Assembly (NCBI GenBank): GCA_944384185.1
Contig: CALWSM010000003.1
Location: 1-50,041 of the forward strand
From: an uncultured Blautia sp.
Lineage (GTDB): Bacteria; Bacillota; Clostridia; Lachnospirales; Lachnospiraceae
Length of the DNA stretch: 50,041 nt
Direction of reading: 5' to 3'
In this document: piece by piece, positions 27,947-38,700 of the stretch
Position numbering within the stretch: the first letter of the stretch is position 1
Layout of the letters: the number at the start of each line of letters is the position of its first letter
The notes under the pieces: model-generated
What the model saw: only the letters and a program-made list of their open reading frames with translations
Databases searched by the model: none
What the model was told of the DNA's origin: nothing
Translations under genes and position numbers: made by a program

Positions 27947-28425
27947 TCCTCGTCATCCTCCTCATAATTGGTCCGGCGCAGTTCTCCCTCTACCAGCTCT
28001 GTATACATCTTTCCGTGGAGATGATCTGTCTCATGGCAGATGGCTCTTGCCAGCAGCTCCGTTCCTTCCAGAATGATCTCTTCCATATTTTCATTATAAG
28101 CTTTCACCTTTACATAGTTTGGCCGGGTAACTGTGCCGCTCATGCCCGGAAGGCTTAAGCAGCCCTCGTCTCCTGTCTGGGAGCCGGAGGTCTCCAGGAT
28201 CTCCGGGTTGATCAACACATGGGGATCTTCTCCTGTAGTATCGATGACTACCACCTGTTTCAAAATCCCCACCTGGGGGGCCGCCAGCCCTACCCCGTAG
28301 GCGTCATACATGGTGTCAAACATATCCTGGATCAGCTCCCGGATCTTCGGCGTCATCTTTTCAATCTTCCTGCATTCCTTTGTTAAAATCGGGTCTCCCT
28401 GTATTCTGATATTTCTAAGTGCCAT
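27943..28425 (-). CDS. def: Peptide deformylase
   Basis: It removes the formyl group from new proteins. The three family motifs are present: GVGLAAPQVG, EGCLSLPG and CHETDHLHG; the Cys and two His bind the metal and the Glu is catalytic. Length is 160 residues with an acidic C-terminal tail. It is coupled to fmt downstream and lies 23 bp after priA. Confidence 0.97.
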
Positions 28426-28448
28426 TTCTTTGGTCTCCTTTTCTTTTT

Positions 28449-30674
28449 CTATACAGTAAAATCATATTGGATATAGATGTTCTGAAAGCCCCGGTTGACT
28501 TCAATATATCTTTCCAGGGCATTTTTTATCTTTATCAGGATCTCTCTGTCCTGATGGCGCATATAAAGGACCCTGCGGTACATATCCTGGACCTTCGCCA
28601 CGCTTTCCGGAGCCGGTCCGATAAGAGACAGATCCTTTCCCGGGTAAATCCTTTCAATATACTTTCTGCAGTAATCCATAGCACGGATCAGAAGCTCTTC
28701 CTCTTTCCCAGCACCCCGCAGGGCGGCCATAGCCGCCCTGGGAGGATAGTCCATCAGGGACCGGTAGGCCATTTCTTCCTGGTAAAACCATTCGTAATCC
28801 TGAGCCGCAGCCGCCTGGATACAATAATGTTCCGGGTGGTAGGTCTGGATCACCGCTTCTCCCGGCTGTTCGCCTCTCCCGGCTCTTCCCACTGCCTGGA
28901 GCAGGAGCTGGAAGGTTTTCTCCCCCGCCCGGTAATCTCCGCTGCACAGGGAAAGGTCTGCCGCCAGCACTCCCACAAGGGTAACCCTGGGGAAATCATG
29001 GCCTTTTACGATCATCTGTGTACCTATTAGAATATCCGCCTCTCCTCTTCCGAAAGCAGAGAGGATCTTCTCATGATCGTCTTTTTTTCTGGTGGTATCT
29101 GCATCCATTCGCAGAACCCTGGCCCCTGGGAAGCTTTTCATCACCAGGCTCTCGATCTGCTGGGTCCCGGCCCGGAAACCGCCGATATAGGGAGAACCGC
29201 ATACCGGACATTTCTGTACGTCCATGGTCTCATAACCGCAGTAATGGCAGATCAGCCTGCCGTTCCTGTGGGAGGTGAGAGACACGTCGCAGTGGGGGCA
29301 TTTCATCACATGGCCGCAGGAACGGCAGGTGACAAAGCCGCTGTACCCTCTCCGGTTCAGGAACAGGATCACCTGCTCCTTTTTCTTCAGTCTTTCCTGG
29401 ATTTTCCTGGTCAGCAGTCCGCTGAACACTGACCGGTTTCCTGTTTTTAATTCTTCCCTTAAATCTACCACAGATACATTGGGAAGGACACTTTTTCCGT
29501 ATCTCTGTTCCAGGCGCACCAGACGATAAACTCCAATCTCGGCTTTATAATAGCTTTCCACACTGGGGGAAGCAGAGCCCATCACAACCCGGGCGTCTTC
29601 CATTTTTCCTCTCTGTATGGCAGTCTCCCTGGCATGGTAGCAGGGGGTTTTTTCACTCTTATAAGAATCCTCATGCTCCTCGTCGATCAGGATCAGCCCC
29701 AGTCTGGGAAAAGGGGTAAACAGGGCTGAGCGGGGGCCGATCATAACGGAGATCTTTCCTTCCTTCGCCCGTTCAAACTGATCGTACCGCTCTCCCTGGG
29801 ACATCCTGGAATGGATCAGGGACACCTGTTCCCCGAATCTGGCGTAAAATCTGGATACATTCTGATAGGTGAGAGCGATCTCCGGGATCAGGAGGATCAC
29901 CTGTTTCCCCTGCTCCAACACATGGCGGATAAGCTCCATATAAACCTCTGTTTTCCCACTGCCGGTAACCCCTTTGAGCAGGCAGGGCCGGGGCTCATCT
30001 GCCTTCCATTCTTCCAGGATCTCCCTTACCGCCCGCTGCTGTTCTTCGTTGAGCAGCGCCGGCTTTTCAGAGAAAACTTCTTTTGGAAGAGGGGTTCTGT
30101 AGCACCGCTCTCTTTCAACGGAAACCAGTCCTTCTTTTTCGAATCCCCGTACTACCTCCGGACTGATCTTCATTTCCTTTACGGCAGAGGAATACTCCAG
30201 GATCTTCTTCTTTAGCAGGGCCCGCAAAAGCCTCTCCTTTGCCCGGTAATGCTTCCGGACATACTCGCCAAGGAGACGGTCACAGACCTGGGGATCCGCC
30301 TTCAGACAGATATATCTCCGCTCTCTGGCAGCCGCCTTTTCCTTTACCGGAAGGACGGTTTTCAAAGCCTGGTTCATGGTGGAGCCATAGTTCCTGGCGA
30401 TCCAGGCCGCCAGAGCGATCAGCCGGGATTCGATCTCCATTCCCTGCTCTTCCACAGCCTGTATAGGCTTTATCCGATCCGGTTCTATCTTCGGCTCCGA
30501 GGAAAGCCCCACCACATAGCCGGTGATCTCTCTGCCTCCCTTTCCAAAAGGGATCCGGACTTTTTTTCCTACTTCTATGTGGGTTTCCATCTCTTCTGGA
30601 ACCCGGTACTGGAAGGTTTTATCTAATTTTTCCTGAGAAATATCTACTATGATATCTGCGTATAAATCCTTCAT
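28449..30674 (-). CDS. priA: Primosomal replication restart helicase PriA
   Basis: PriA recognises stalled forks and reloads the replisome. The N-terminal DNA-binding domain starts YADIIVDISQEKLDKTFQYR. The helicase core has LLKGVTGSGKTEVYM (Walker A), LILIDEEHE (Walker B) and GSASPSVESY. The zinc region has paired CxxC motifs (CRSCGHVMKCPHC, CHYCGY, CPVCGS). The 741-residue length is normal. Its ATG directly abuts the murE stop. Confidence 0.97.
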   Translation of the reverse strand: MKDLYADIIVDISQEKLDKTFQYRVPEEMETHIEVGKKVRIPFGKGGREITGYVVGLSSEPKIEPDRIKPIQAVEEQGMEIESRLIALAAWIARNYGSTMNQALKTVLPVKEKAAARERRYICLKADPQVCDRLLGEYVRKHYRAKERLLRALLKKKILEYSSAVKEMKISPEVVRGFEKEGLVSVERERCYRTPLPKEVFSEKPALLNEEQQRAVREILEEWKADEPRPCLLKGVTGSGKTEVYMELIRHVLEQGKQVILLIPEIALTYQNVSRFYARFGEQVSLIHSRMSQGERYDQFERAKEGKISVMIGPRSALFTPFPRLGLILIDEEHEDSYKSEKTPCYHARETAIQRGKMEDARVVMGSASPSVESYYKAEIGVYRLVRLEQRYGKSVLPNVSVVDLREELKTGNRSVFSGLLTRKIQERLKKKEQVILFLNRRGYSGFVTCRSCGHVMKCPHCDVSLTSHRNGRLICHYCGYETMDVQKCPVCGSPYIGGFRAGTQQIESLVMKSFPGARVLRMDADTTRKKDDHEKILSAFGRGEADILIGTQMIVKGHDFPRVTLVGVLAADLSLCSGDYRAGEKTFQLLLQAVGRAGRGEQPGEAVIQTYHPEHYCIQAAAAQDYEWFYQEEMAYRSLMDYPPRAAMAALRGAGKEEELLIRAMDYCRKYIERIYPGKDLSLIGPAPESVAKVQDMYRRVLYMRHQDREILIKIKNALERYIEVNRGFQNIYIQYDFTV

Positions 30675-32144
30675 TTATTTTCTGCTGTCTTCTTCCAGGA
30701 TCTCCCGGATCAGCACTCTTTCATCCATGGGATATTTCTTTCCTCTGATCTCCTGGTAATCCTCATGGCCCTTTCCGGCCAGCACGATAATATCTCCCGG
30801 CTGTCCATGATGGATAGCGTAAGCAATGGCTTCCTTCCGGTCAATGATCTCCACATATTTTCCCTGCGTCCTGGCGATCCCTGTCTTAATATCGTCGATA
30901 ATAGCCTGAGGATCCTCGTTTCTGGGATTGTCGGAGGTAATGATCGTCAGGTCCGCCAGGTTTCCGGAAACCTCTCCCATCTCATATCTGCGGATCCTGG
31001 AACGGTTCCCTCCGCAGCCGAAAAGGCATACCAGCCGGTTAGGCTTATACTCTTTCAAAGTGGTGAGAAGGCTTTCCAGGCTCATAGCGTTGTGGGCGTA
31101 ATCGATCATCAGGGTAAAATCATCCGAAACCTTCACCATCTCGATCCTGCCCTTTACATGGGCGTTCTTCAACGCTTTCCGGATATTTTCCACCGTCACC
31201 CCGAAATGGCGGCATACGGCGATAGCAGTCAGCGAATTATAAACGCTGAACTTGCCGGGCAGATCGATCTCCACCGGGAAATCCATCAGGCCCTTTACCT
31301 CATAGGCGATACCCAGAGTTCCTTTTCCTGTGACCAGACGGGTATTTTCCGCTCTCAGATCCGCTTTCTCAGAAAATCCGAAGGTTTCTGCCTGGCAGGT
31401 ATGTCCCTCCAGGATCCTTTCCAGATGAGGATCGTCTCCGTTAAAGATCCCCACCCTGCACTGCCGGAACAGCATGCTCTTACAGTGGAGATAGTCGTCA
31501 AAATCCTTATGCTCGTTAGGGCCGATATGATCCGGCTCGATATTAGTAAAAATACCGATGTCAAAGGTAAAACCGGCGGTCCTGTGGAGCATAAGCCCCT
31601 GGGAGGAAACCTCCATAACCACGCTGTCGCACCCTGCCTCCGCCATCTTTGCAAAATATTCCTGGATCAGATAGGACTCCGGCGTCGTATTGGCCGAAGG
31701 GATCCTCTCCTCTCCGATAATGGTCTCGATGGTGCCGATCAGTCCTGTCTTGTGTCCTGCATTTTCCAGGATCGACTTGATCAGATAGGTAGTGGTGGTT
31801 TTTCCCTTGGTTCCTGTGATACCGATGGTCTTCAGCTTTTGGGCCGGATGGTCAAACCAGGCTGCGGAAATGCAGGCCAGGGCGTACCGGGTATCCTCCA
31901 CCTGGATTACCGTGACCTCCTCCGGAACCTGGACCAGATCCTGGACCACCAGTACGGAAACGCCTTTTTCGGCCACCTCCCCAGCATAACTGTGTCCGTC
32001 TGAGACAGCCCCTTTGATGCAGACAAAAAGGCCGTCCTTCTGAGCCTTTCTGGAATCATAGATCACGGCCGTGATTTCTTTATCTAAAGTTCCCTGGATA
32101 CACTGATAGTCCAGGTCCTGTAACAGATCTCTTAAATTCTTCAT
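30675..32144 (-). CDS. murE: UDP-N-acetylmuramoyl-tripeptide synthetase MurE, probably meso-diaminopimelate-adding
   Basis: MurE adds the third stem-peptide residue. ITGTKGKTTTTYLIKSI is the ATP loop and the carbamylated-lysine region contains HKDFDDYLHCK. DNPRNEDP matches the DNPR motif that selects meso-diaminopimelate rather than lysine. The ATG at 32144 with GGAAAGGGG upstream gives 489 residues. It is placed at the head of the priA operon instead of in the dcw cluster 13 kb away. Confidence 0.95.
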   Translation of the reverse strand: MKNLRDLLQDLDYQCIQGTLDKEITAVIYDSRKAQKDGLFVCIKGAVSDGHSYAGEVAEKGVSVLVVQDLVQVPEEVTVIQVEDTRYALACISAAWFDHPAQKLKTIGITGTKGKTTTTYLIKSILENAGHKTGLIGTIETIIGEERIPSANTTPESYLIQEYFAKMAEAGCDSVVMEVSSQGLMLHRTAGFTFDIGIFTNIEPDHIGPNEHKDFDDYLHCKSMLFRQCRVGIFNGDDPHLERILEGHTCQAETFGFSEKADLRAENTRLVTGKGTLGIAYEVKGLMDFPVEIDLPGKFSVYNSLTAIAVCRHFGVTVENIRKALKNAHVKGRIEMVKVSDDFTLMIDYAHNAMSLESLLTTLKEYKPNRLVCLFGCGGNRSRIRRYEMGEVSGNLADLTIITSDNPRNEDPQAIIDDIKTGIARTQGKYVEIIDRKEAIAYAIHHGQPGDIIVLAGKGHEDYQEIRGKKYPMDERVLIREILEEDSRK

Positions 32145-32181
32145 TGCGATTCCCCTTTCCATATATTATCTAGGATACCAT

Positions 32182-32211
32182 AAAAGAGGGAGAAGGGGCA
32201 ACCCTTCTCCC
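32182..32211 (-). terminator. Terminator upstream of murE
   Basis: A perfect 10-bp stem GGGAGAAGGG/CCCTTCTCCC with a 4-base loop is followed on the minus strand by TCTTTTATGG. It ends the transcript of the unknown gene at 32282 and leaves murE needing a promoter in the 40 bp that follow; I see only a weak AT-rich -10-like stretch there. Confidence 0.75.
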
Positions 32212-32281
32212 TGAGGAAAATCCGCAGAAATGACCCAAAAGATTTAAGTTCCATTTCAGATCTCCTGCCATTACTTTTCTT

Positions 32282-32803
32282 TTATTCTTTAACAGCTTCA
32301 GCGATATCATCCATATTGACAATATTTATATAACTGACCAATCCTTCCTCGTCTGTCTGCCCGCTGCCCGTTATGATCATCTCGGTTTCTTTCGCCCCCT
32401 CCTGTTTATCAGAGATCGTCAGCTGGCCTTCCATTTCAAAATTCTTATCTTTTAAGCGTATTTCCAAATTCTCCAGGGTCATTTCTTTTTCATTCACATA
32501 AGCCAGAACAGAAAGATTGTATGCAGCGGTCTCTAAAAGGTCTGAAAATCCCTGGTCCGTCATATCCTTTTCAAAGTTTTCTCTGATCCAGTCCGGCACC
32601 TGCTCTGTATCCCCAGACCAGTCTGTCTCACTCAGTTTTTTATAATCGGATTCACTGATATCTGAAAATAGATGATTTACGACCCGCTCAATATGCTGTG
32701 TATCCGGATCCCGCCGCACCAGATGAGCCGCCGCAAAGATTACCAAGGCTATAACCGCTATTATACAGAAAATAAGAATCCCTTTAAGCTTTTTTCTTTT
32801 CAT
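32282..32803 (-). CDS. Unknown membrane-anchored extracytoplasmic protein
   Basis: The 173-residue protein has a basic start (MKRKKLKG), one hydrophobic segment (about 8-27, ILIFCIIAVIALVIFAAAH), and a soluble, acidic domain presumably outside the cell. There is no lipobox cysteine, so it looks like a signal anchor rather than a lipoprotein. Residues 30-85 (IERVVNHLFSDISESDYKKL) resemble the helical part of small export-associated proteins, but I do not recognise the family. AAAGGAGG precedes the ATG at 32803. It is monocistronic, with a strong promoter and a terminator. Confidence 0.75.
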   Translation of the reverse strand: MKRKKLKGILIFCIIAVIALVIFAAAHLVRRDPDTQHIERVVNHLFSDISESDYKKLSETDWSGDTEQVPDWIRENFEKDMTDQGFSDLLETAAYNLSVLAYVNEKEMTLENLEIRLKDKNFEMEGQLTISDKQEGAKETEMIITGSGQTDEEGLVSYINIVNMDDIAEAVKE

Positions 32804-32843
32804 ACAGGCCTCCTTTCGCCACTCTCCCACTTCTGCTGATTCA

Positions 32844-32872
32844 AATATAACAACATAGGGTTATCATGTCAA
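32844..32872 (-). promoter_or_regulatory. Promoter of the unknown membrane-anchored protein gene
   Basis: Minus strand TTGACA (32872-32867), 17 bp, TATATT (32849-32844), 41 bp before the ATG. Confidence 0.82.
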
Positions 32873-32984
32873 TCGCAATATATTACAAATACAGATATCA
32901 TGGAATCCTTTATGATCTGCGTAAAAAGTATACATATCCTGAAACATGACGAATGCGGCAGAACCGTTGATTTTATCCATCTCT

Positions 32985-33926
32985 TCACAGGCCGGTTTCT
33001 CGCCAGAGCGCAGCCAGTTCCCGTACCGCCTCCCGGTACTCCGGCAGATGCTGGGCTTTTTTTATCTTTTTCATTGCCTTTTTGTTCTCTCCGAAAAGGC
33101 TTCCCATATAAAACCACAGCTCCTTCATTTTAAACAGCACATTTTTATCTCCGGACATGACCTTTTCATATTCCTGGCACAGAGCGTCATGAAATGCCAG
33201 GAAGGTTTCTTTATCCAGCTTTCCTTCCCCTTTGATCTCCTGTACCAGAGCCGGGTTTCTCAGAAGTCCTCTTCCCAGCATAACTCGTTCTGCCTGGGGA
33301 AATCTCTTGCAGAATTCTTTGTAAAGCTCTGGGGTGAAAAGGTCTCCGTTATAGCAGACCGGAGCTTTCGCCTTTTCCAGAGCCATGGCAAAGACTTCCA
33401 GATCCGGAGAATTTTTGTAGTAATCCGTCTGGACTCGGGGGTGGATGATCAGCTCCTTTAAAGGATACTTATTGTAAATTTCCAGAAGCTGCTCAAACTC
33501 CTCCGGATCCTCCTTTCCGATCCTGGTCTTGACGGAGATTTCCAGATCGGTCCCGGCAAAGATCTCCTCTAAAAAACGGTCCAGTTCATTGGGATATTCC
33601 AGGAATCCTGCTCCTTTTTTCTTGGAGACTACGGTTCCCGAAGGACAGCCCAGGTTCAGATTTACTTCTTTGTATCCGTATTCTTCCAGATCCCGGCACA
33701 GTCTCAGAAAATCCTCCGGCTTATTGGTGAGGATCTGGGGGATCAGAGTATACCCCCGGTTGTTCTCCGGCAGGATATCCCGAAGCTCCCTTGGAGTCAT
33801 AGTCTTCTTTGTCCCCGGGGAAAGAAAAGGGGAAAAATATTTGTCCATCCCAGGAAAAAACCTGTGATGGACATTCCGGTAGATATATCCTGTAATGCCC
33901 TCCATTGGGGCGAAATAATACTGCAT
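32985..33926 (-). CDS. dus: tRNA-dihydrouridine synthase
   Basis: This FMN enzyme reduces uridine to dihydrouridine in tRNA. YYFAPMEGITGYIYRN is the N-terminal FMN motif. EVNLNLGCPSGTVVSKKKGA carries the catalytic Cys, and ISVKTRIG and ELIIHPRVQTDYYKN follow. The 313 residues fit the family. Subtype (DusA/B/C) is not decided by eye. It starts one base after the stop of the AAA/nuclease gene, so the two are co-transcribed. Confidence 0.92.
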   Translation of the reverse strand: MQYYFAPMEGITGYIYRNVHHRFFPGMDKYFSPFLSPGTKKTMTPRELRDILPENNRGYTLIPQILTNKPEDFLRLCRDLEEYGYKEVNLNLGCPSGTVVSKKKGAGFLEYPNELDRFLEEIFAGTDLEISVKTRIGKEDPEEFEQLLEIYNKYPLKELIIHPRVQTDYYKNSPDLEVFAMALEKAKAPVCYNGDLFTPELYKEFCKRFPQAERVMLGRGLLRNPALVQEIKGEGKLDKETFLAFHDALCQEYEKVMSGDKNVLFKMKELWFYMGSLFGENKKAMKKIKKAQHLPEYREAVRELAALWRETGL

Positions 33927-33927
33927 T

Positions 33928-35628
33928 TTAGAAAACTCCTTCTTCTTTTTTTATAAGAACCTGCTTCCCCCGGAAGGCAAATCCGTATTTGCGGATCTGC
34001 CCCGGAAGAAACCCCCTTGATCTCAGACCGGCGTCATAGCCCTTTGCATCAATCTGCCTCAGGGCTTCTCTGGCTGTATCCGAAAGGCTTTTTTCTCTTG
34101 AACTCTGTACTTTAAATTCGATCAGGACAGCCGGATCTTTTCGGTTCCTGGGCTCCAGCATCACATCATATCTTCCGAATCCGCTTTCTCTGTTGGAAGT
34201 GATTACATAACGGTCTTCCAGATCAACCATCAACCCCAGAACAAATCCGTGATAAAACCTTTCCGGTTCCTGTTCTTCAGAAACGCTGCTGTCAAAGTAG
34301 CTGAAGGTAGCCATTGCTACCCGGTTCATATATACATTCATCGCCTCAACGTCATCCTGGAGCAATGCCCGGATAAATCCGTTATAATTTGACGCAGCGG
34401 AAGCAAACCAGCTCTTTACCAGGCCGCGGAGCATAACCGCCACTTCAAAATTTGTAACCGATAACAGGTAGTTTTTCTTCCACTGGATATCGTTTTCTGT
34501 TCCAGTCTCCACGCCGACCACTTTCAGATAACCGCCGGCCAGCATCAGACTCCAGACAGCATTTTCGTCCAGATCCAGCTGCTCATATACGATCTGCTCA
34601 TCGATTTCTGCCTTGATCGTACCGCCTTCCAGAAGTTTCTCAAAAGATTCTTTGATCTGTCTGGTTCCTTTCTGGAGGATTTTTCCGATCAGTGTATTGC
34701 TGCTTGTATTGGCCCAATAGAGTCCCACCTCTTTTTTGTCCAGAAAATTAATAATGGACCATGGGTTGTAGATCCCCTTCCATCCGCCAAAACAGAATCC
34801 GTCATACCATCGCTTTACTTCTTCTTTTCTATCCTCCAGATCGTACTCCACAAGGGCCTTTTCCACTTCCTTTTCCGTAAAACCGAATTTGTCTTTGTAT
34901 TTCAGAGAAGTAGAGGTTACCACTTCCAGATTGTTCAGATCTGAAAAAATCGATTCTTTACTGACCCTGGTGATCCCTGTCATGATTCCCCGCTCAAGGT
35001 AAGGATTATCCTTAAAGCTGGCGTTAAACAAGCTTCTCACAAACCCTGTCAGTTCTTTCCAGTAACCGCCTGCATAAGCTTCCTGCATAGGGGTATCATA
35101 TTCATCCAGGAGCAGGATCACCTTTTTCCCATAATATCTGTATAAATAGCCGGATAATTGCTGAAGGGACAAAGAGGCTTCATATTCTTCCATATCTGCT
35201 GAAATATGAAGAAAATCCTCCTTCTCTCCCGGCTCTAAAAAATCTTCTTTCAGCAGGAAACCATATCTTCGGTACAGCAGCTGGATCAATTTACAGATCT
35301 TTCTTTTCACCTCTTCATAAGAGGTTTCTTTGATACTGGAAAAGCTGAGAGAGATCACCGGATATGTTCCCTGGAGTTTTCGGTATTCCTCATATTTCCA
35401 GATATCCAGCCCCTCAAAAATATCCGTTCCTTTATATTCCGGCGAAAAAAATTTTTCCAGCATACTGATGGTCAGAGTTTTTCCAAAACGCCTGGGGCGG
35501 GTGATCAGCGTTACGTCATCCCGATTCTCCCACCATTCTTTTATAAACTCTGTCTTATCTACCAGGAAGATATTCTGCCGTCTTATCTTTTCAAAGTCCT
35601 GTAAACCGATACCTGTGATCCTTGCCAT
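33928..35628 (-). CDS. AAA-ATPase-like / PD-(D/E)XK nuclease-like protein
   Basis: The N-terminal half is the AAA-ATPase-like domain common in gut Firmicutes and Bacteroidetes, with FLVDKTEFI, the P-loop variant LITRPRRFGKTLTI and Walker B LLLDEYDTPM. The C-terminal half is the linked PD-(D/E)XK-like domain, where RYDVML and VLIEFKVQ supply the D...E-x-K residues. The 566-residue length is typical. The role of this multi-copy family is unknown; defence or mobile-element functions have been suggested. A 168-bp gap separates it from the HelD fusion gene upstream. Confidence 0.88.
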   Translation of the reverse strand: MARITGIGLQDFEKIRRQNIFLVDKTEFIKEWWENRDDVTLITRPRRFGKTLTISMLEKFFSPEYKGTDIFEGLDIWKYEEYRKLQGTYPVISLSFSSIKETSYEEVKRKICKLIQLLYRRYGFLLKEDFLEPGEKEDFLHISADMEEYEASLSLQQLSGYLYRYYGKKVILLLDEYDTPMQEAYAGGYWKELTGFVRSLFNASFKDNPYLERGIMTGITRVSKESIFSDLNNLEVVTSTSLKYKDKFGFTEKEVEKALVEYDLEDRKEEVKRWYDGFCFGGWKGIYNPWSIINFLDKKEVGLYWANTSSNTLIGKILQKGTRQIKESFEKLLEGGTIKAEIDEQIVYEQLDLDENAVWSLMLAGGYLKVVGVETGTENDIQWKKNYLLSVTNFEVAVMLRGLVKSWFASAASNYNGFIRALLQDDVEAMNVYMNRVAMATFSYFDSSVSEEQEPERFYHGFVLGLMVDLEDRYVITSNRESGFGRYDVMLEPRNRKDPAVLIEFKVQSSREKSLSDTAREALRQIDAKGYDAGLRSRGFLPGQIRKYGFAFRGKQVLIKKEEGVF

Positions 35629-35796
35629 ATGCTCACCTGCTTTTTCTTTTTTTCCATCTTAGCACGCATACTTACACATTACAAGACCTCCGTTCTTCCC
35701 GAGGGTGCCTGATAATCTCCAACTGTCTTTCCCCTTCTGCCGCCTGTTGGACCTGATGGCCGCCTGCCGGAAGCTATTCGCAATCTTCCTTCCTCT

Positions 35797-38700
35797 CTAT
35801 ATCCCCAGTTTTTTATGCTGCCTTACTACCGTTTCATAATCTCCATAGATAAAAGAATAGTCTGCCTGAGCCTCCCCTTCTGTATATACATAAGTGCCGT
35901 ACATGGGAATATCACAGGCCAGCACCGTATGCCCTGCTCCAATGCCGATGCCGTATCCCCGGTAAGAATAGAGCAATGGCATACGCATCTTTTTCCCGCC
36001 AAAGCTGATATATCTGGCCTTATGGCTTAGCGGCTCCTGATTTCCTGCCAGGATACCTTTGGCGAAAAGCTTTTCTTCTCTTAGCCATTGAAAATAGGTC
36101 CAGGTTCTGGATCTTCCGTCCAGCTGCCTGGGGATCCCGGGATTTTCCTCCAGCAGTTTCCGTCCTTTCCGGTCAAAAAAGGTCAGGGCTCCCGTATTCT
36201 TTCGGATCCTTACGATAAGCCGGTCTGTAGCAAGCTCTACCGTATCCTTTCCCGCTCTGGCGCTCCAGTTCACTTCGGTTTCCGGCTCGCTGTCCCAGTA
36301 GCCCTGAGGAAATTTCCCCTCATTTTCCCGGACAAACTGAACCCGGATCACAGTCTCTCCCAGGGGCGTCAGCCGCAGAGTCCCATATGCTCCCTTTAGT
36401 GTCAGCCAGGCTCTGCTTTTCTTCACTTCTGTGATCTCCAGTTCCCTGGGATCCATCCCTTTCTGTATCATCAGATTCTTTAAGACCTGGGTATCCGGAA
36501 TGTCTCCGAAGTGCCGCAAAGAAGGATTGACCGGAAGAGGCCGTGGGGCCTTCTGGACCAGCCGGATCTCCTCCTCCGGCTTCTCCTTAAATTCTTTTTC
36601 GGAAATCTCTGCCCTTTCCCCTCCTGTCTTTCTGCTTCCTTCTGAGGCCGCCGTTCCGTCAGCAGTCCCAGTCCTCTTTTTTAAGTCCGGGAGCTTGCCG
36701 GGTGTCTCTCTTTTTGACAGTTCTTCCAGAAATTCCATATGTTTTTCTCCGGACACCGGTTTTCCGATAAGCTCTGTAAGATCTTCCCCATGAACTGCCG
36801 CCAGCTCATGAAGGGCTCTGGTAGCCGCCACATAGAGCAGCTTGACATAGCCATCCTCCCAGGGATATTTCTCCTTAGACGGGTCGTAGAGAAGCACTGC
36901 GTCAAACTCCAGTCCCTTGGTATATTCTACCGGAAGGACCATGATCCCTTCCCCGAATTCCCCTTTTTCCAGGCCGCTCTCCGACAAAGAAAGATACTCT
37001 TTCAGACAGCCTTCAAGCCAGGCGGCTTCCTCCCGGTCCCGGCAGATCACTCCGATAGTCTCATGCCCCTGTTTCTGCCAGTTTTGAAGGATTTTCACCG
37101 TTTCCCGGATCATTTCCTCCTTCCTGCAGGGAACCAGGGACACCTCTTTTCCATGGCGCTCCACAGGCTCTACCGGATATACCGGAAAGTTTCCGTGGCG
37201 GAGGATCTCCATGGCAAACCTGGAAATCTCCACTGTATTCCGGTAGCTTTTCTTTAATGTCTCAAAAGTATCCCTGGGGCCGGTGAGAAGGAGATTCTGA
37301 AGTTCTCTCCAGTCATTCAGCCCCCAGCCGAAATGTATATTCTGGGAAACGTCTCCCATAACTGTATAGGTACAGCCTCTCAGGCAATAGTCCAGGGCTC
37401 CGTAGGCCATCATACCGAAATCCTGGGCCTCGTCGATGATCACATGGCTGGCTTCCCGGATACTGTCTGTCTCTTTGATCCGTTTGTAAATATAGGCTAG
37501 AGCCGCCAGATCATACAGGTCAAATGCATTTTCACGGAAGGGTACTGTTTTCCCTCTTTCCCGCTGTGTCCGGAGGAAGGCCCTGTAAAAATCATAGACC
37601 GATCCCTTCCAGTTTCTTCCGCCGAAATGCTTCCGGTAGGTCCGGAATAGTTCTTTTCTCTCCTCCGGCGTGTAGATCGTCCCTACACGGTTCAGTTCAT
37701 TTTCCAGCTTTGCCGTAAGGATTTTATTCAACATACGGATCTTGCTCTGCATGGACATCTGCGGATTATCCTTCAGGTAATTTTCTATGGCTGTCCCGGT
37801 CATGATCAGCCTTCTGCCTTTTTTCAGACGGATCTCTTCCCGGGGTATCTGCTGCCTTTCGTATTCCTGGCAGAAGCCTTCCAGATCCCGGAACCACTCC
37901 AGGCTTCCTTTCCTGCAGCTGCTTTTGTCATTCTTATCCGCCGGGATGACCTGGTATTTCTGTCCGTCCCAGTCTTCATAGAGAAGCCTTACAAAAAGCT
38001 GTTCCATAGTCATCTGGGACACGCCGTATACGTCCAGATCAGGCAGAACGCTGGTGATATAGTTCAGCAGGAGACCGTTGCTTCCGATAATATAAAAATC
38101 CTCCGGACGGAAGGTCTCCTCATAGTTATACAGAATATAGGAGATCCGGTGCATGGCCACCGTCGTCTTTCCCGAACCGGCCACTCCCTGGACGATCATA
38201 TTGGTCTTTGGGGACTTTCGGATGATCTGATTCTGCTCTTTCTGTATGGTTGCGATGATCTCTCCAAGAACCGCTTTTTTACTCTTTGCCAGATATTTGT
38301 TCAGAAGCTCGTCAGTAGCTACAATATCCGAATCGTAAAAATCTTTTAGATGGTCGTTTTCAATCTCATAGGTACGCTTCCGCCGCAGGTCAATATGATA
38401 GGTTCCATGGTCTTTTACCGTATAGCTGCATGGTCCCAGGGCGTTCTCATAATAAACGGAAGCCACGGGAGCCCTCCAGTCTATGACCAGGGGTTCTGTA
38501 CTGTCTTTGGTGATCCCCACTCTTCCCACATAGTAGGACTCCTCCCTGGGAAGCTTAGCATCCTTAAAATCAATCCGTCCGAAATAAGGCTTTTTTCTTG
38601 CCCGCTCATATCTTTGAAGCTCTCTCCGGCTCTCTCTTAACTGGGCCTGGGTATTATAAAGAAGAGACAGGCCCTCCTTGTCCTTCGGTCCGTAGGTCTC

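Noticed and set aside
35797..36440. An active GH31 glycosidase
   Set aside because: Only the N-terminal beta-sandwich is present. The catalytic barrel is absent and the 168 bp downstream show no remnant in the same frame.
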